A stretch of DNA of 14,501 nt. It comes from an uncultured Bacilli bacterium. GTDB taxonomy: Bacteria > Bacillota_I > Bacilli_A > RF39 > UBA660. A program made the translations under genes and the position numbers. The stretch spans positions 3,670 to 18,170 of the forward strand of contig CAPQQE010000020.1 in assembly GCA_948687865.1 (NCBI GenBank), read 5' to 3'. Below are positions 13,799 to 14,501 of this stretch, one piece after another. Positions within the stretch are counted from its first letter, which is position 1; the number at the start of each line of letters is the position of its first letter. A model generated the notes under the pieces. The model was given only the letters and a program-made list of their open reading frames with translations, was not told the origin of the DNA and did not search any database.

Positions 13799-14501
13799 TT
13801 GATAAAATTATCAGAGATGAAAGGTCCTTCAATAGATTGGAACAACTATTTAAAAGATTATGAAATAATTGGTTATTTTTTTAAATTAGAAATACCTGAA
13901 GGATTAGTTAATAGAATGTTAAATGATGGAAGATTAGAATTAAATGGTAGGTCTAAAGAAGAAGTCATTGATAACTTACAATTTTGGCTTGATAATACTA
14001 AGTTTGATAATAATGTTCAGCCAATATATGAAGATAAAACTTCAGATTATTATCACAGAATAAGAGGACATATATTAAAAATGGCAGAAATTAATCCTGG
14101 TATTCCAATAGAAGACCTTAAAATGTCAAATACTTATTTTGATGATAAAGAGACTTTTGGTTTGTATAAAAATCTTAAAAAATACCTAGCAACTAGAGCT
14201 AAAAATAGAGATTTTGATTTAAAATTAAAAGTAATAGATCAAGATAAATATGATAAAGATACAGCTATTGACAAAGCAGTTGAATATTATGTAGATAAAA
14301 GAATAGAAACTTATAATAAACCATTACCTGAAATAAATGAAAGTAAAGAAATACTACTAGAAAAAGGTAGAACAGACTTATTATCTAAAACTAAAGCTCA
14401 ATCAAAAGCTAGATGGAATAAAAGGTTAAATTATAAAAATTTTACAATAAAAAATGTAGATATAAAAGACTTATTAGAAAAAGATAGAGTAGTAGTTACA
14501 T
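13799..14501 (+). CDS. Unknown protein, probably virion-associated; TTG start, 3' end outside window
   Basis: The frame is open from a TTG at 13799 to the right edge (234 residues visible). AGGAGG (13785-13790) is 8 bases before the TTG, so TTG is preferred over the ATG at 13817, which would be 26 bases away. The visible part reads MIKLSEMKGPSIDWNNYLKD, with acidic and helical stretches and a basic segment near the end (SKAQSKARWNKRLNYKN has this character at about 195-215). I do not recognise a family. Its position after three probable morphogenesis genes suggests a structural role, by context only. In the part visible there are no membrane segments or catalytic motifs. Confidence 0.75.
   Translation, partial: MIKLSEMKGPSIDWNNYLKDYEIIGYFFKLEIPEGLVNRMLNDGRLELNGRSKEEVIDNLQFWLDNTKFDNNVQPIYEDKTSDYYHRIRGHILKMAEINPGIPIEDLKMSNTYFDDKETFGLYKNLKKYLATRAKNRDFDLKLKVIDQDKYDKDTAIDKAVEYYVDKRIETYNKPLPEINESKEILLEKGRTDLLSKTKAQSKARWNKRLNYKNFTIKNVDIKDLLEKDRVVVT

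Noticed and set aside
1..14501. Alternative genetic code (TAG or TGA reassigned)
   Set aside because: Genes of normal family length end in TAA or TAG (TAG at 5108-5110, 6580-6582, 13784-13786), and Trp at expected positions uses TGG. No TGA stop was seen, but the number of genes is too small to mean reassignment.
1..14501. tRNA genes, CRISPR arrays, insertion sequences, attachment sites
   Set aside because: I looked for cloverleaf-like arms, regularly spaced repeats, transposase motifs and integrase genes and saw none.

Overview
The window reads as part of a large tailed-phage (Caudoviricetes) genome, or a prophage of that kind, from a very AT-rich, Gram-positive-like host such as a Clostridia member. 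The host guess rests on strong AGGAGG-type ribosome sites, near-exclusive AGA for arginine, AT-ending codons and two textbook sigma-A-like promoters. Every supported gene is on the + strand. Gaps are short, several genes overlap or nearly touch (TAATG, ATGAATAA), and no cellular housekeeping block or tRNA is visible. Stops are TAA with a few TAG. TGG encodes Trp, so the standard bacterial code fits.

Left part (1-2328): the C-terminal HhH and BRCT portion of an NAD+-dependent DNA ligase enters from the left edge. Next comes a zinc-ribbon gene (start 543) that appears broken into three reading frames by two +1 shifts, ending at 2122, then a small unknown gene. Second block (2334-4594): a promoter, two unknown small genes, an RtcB-type RNA ligase with all recognisable catalytic motifs, and a hairpin terminator. 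Third block (4655-8604): an unknown helical protein, a member of an uncharacterised phage family that starts MSTNFYL, a DHH/DHHA1 phosphoesterase, and an overlapping groES-groEL pair.

Fourth block (8622-10838): a second promoter almost identical in layout to the first, a long hairpin at the predicted 5' end of the mRNA, and two tandem paralogous GT-A-fold glycosyltransferase-like genes. The pair resembles phage glycosyltransferases associated with modified DNA bases. Fifth block (10880-12125): an HU-like DNA-binding protein, a ribbon-helix-helix protein, two small genes and a strong terminator. Last block (12162-end): probable virion genes. The first has a tail/baseplate-like EAGLF...ARVTFPP...VTWEI signature, followed by a possible neck or tail-completion protein, a small unknown, and a gene running off the right edge.

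Taken together, the first three blocks look like DNA/RNA metabolism and protein-folding support (DNA ligase, RNA repair, phosphoesterase, chaperonin). The fourth and fifth look like DNA modification or packaging and regulation, and the last like morphogenesis. The points most worth following up are the doubly frame-shifted repeat-containing gene, the duplicated glycosyltransferases beside an HU homologue, the twin promoters with a 5'-terminal hairpin, and a GC-rich rare-codon patch inside the first structural gene.
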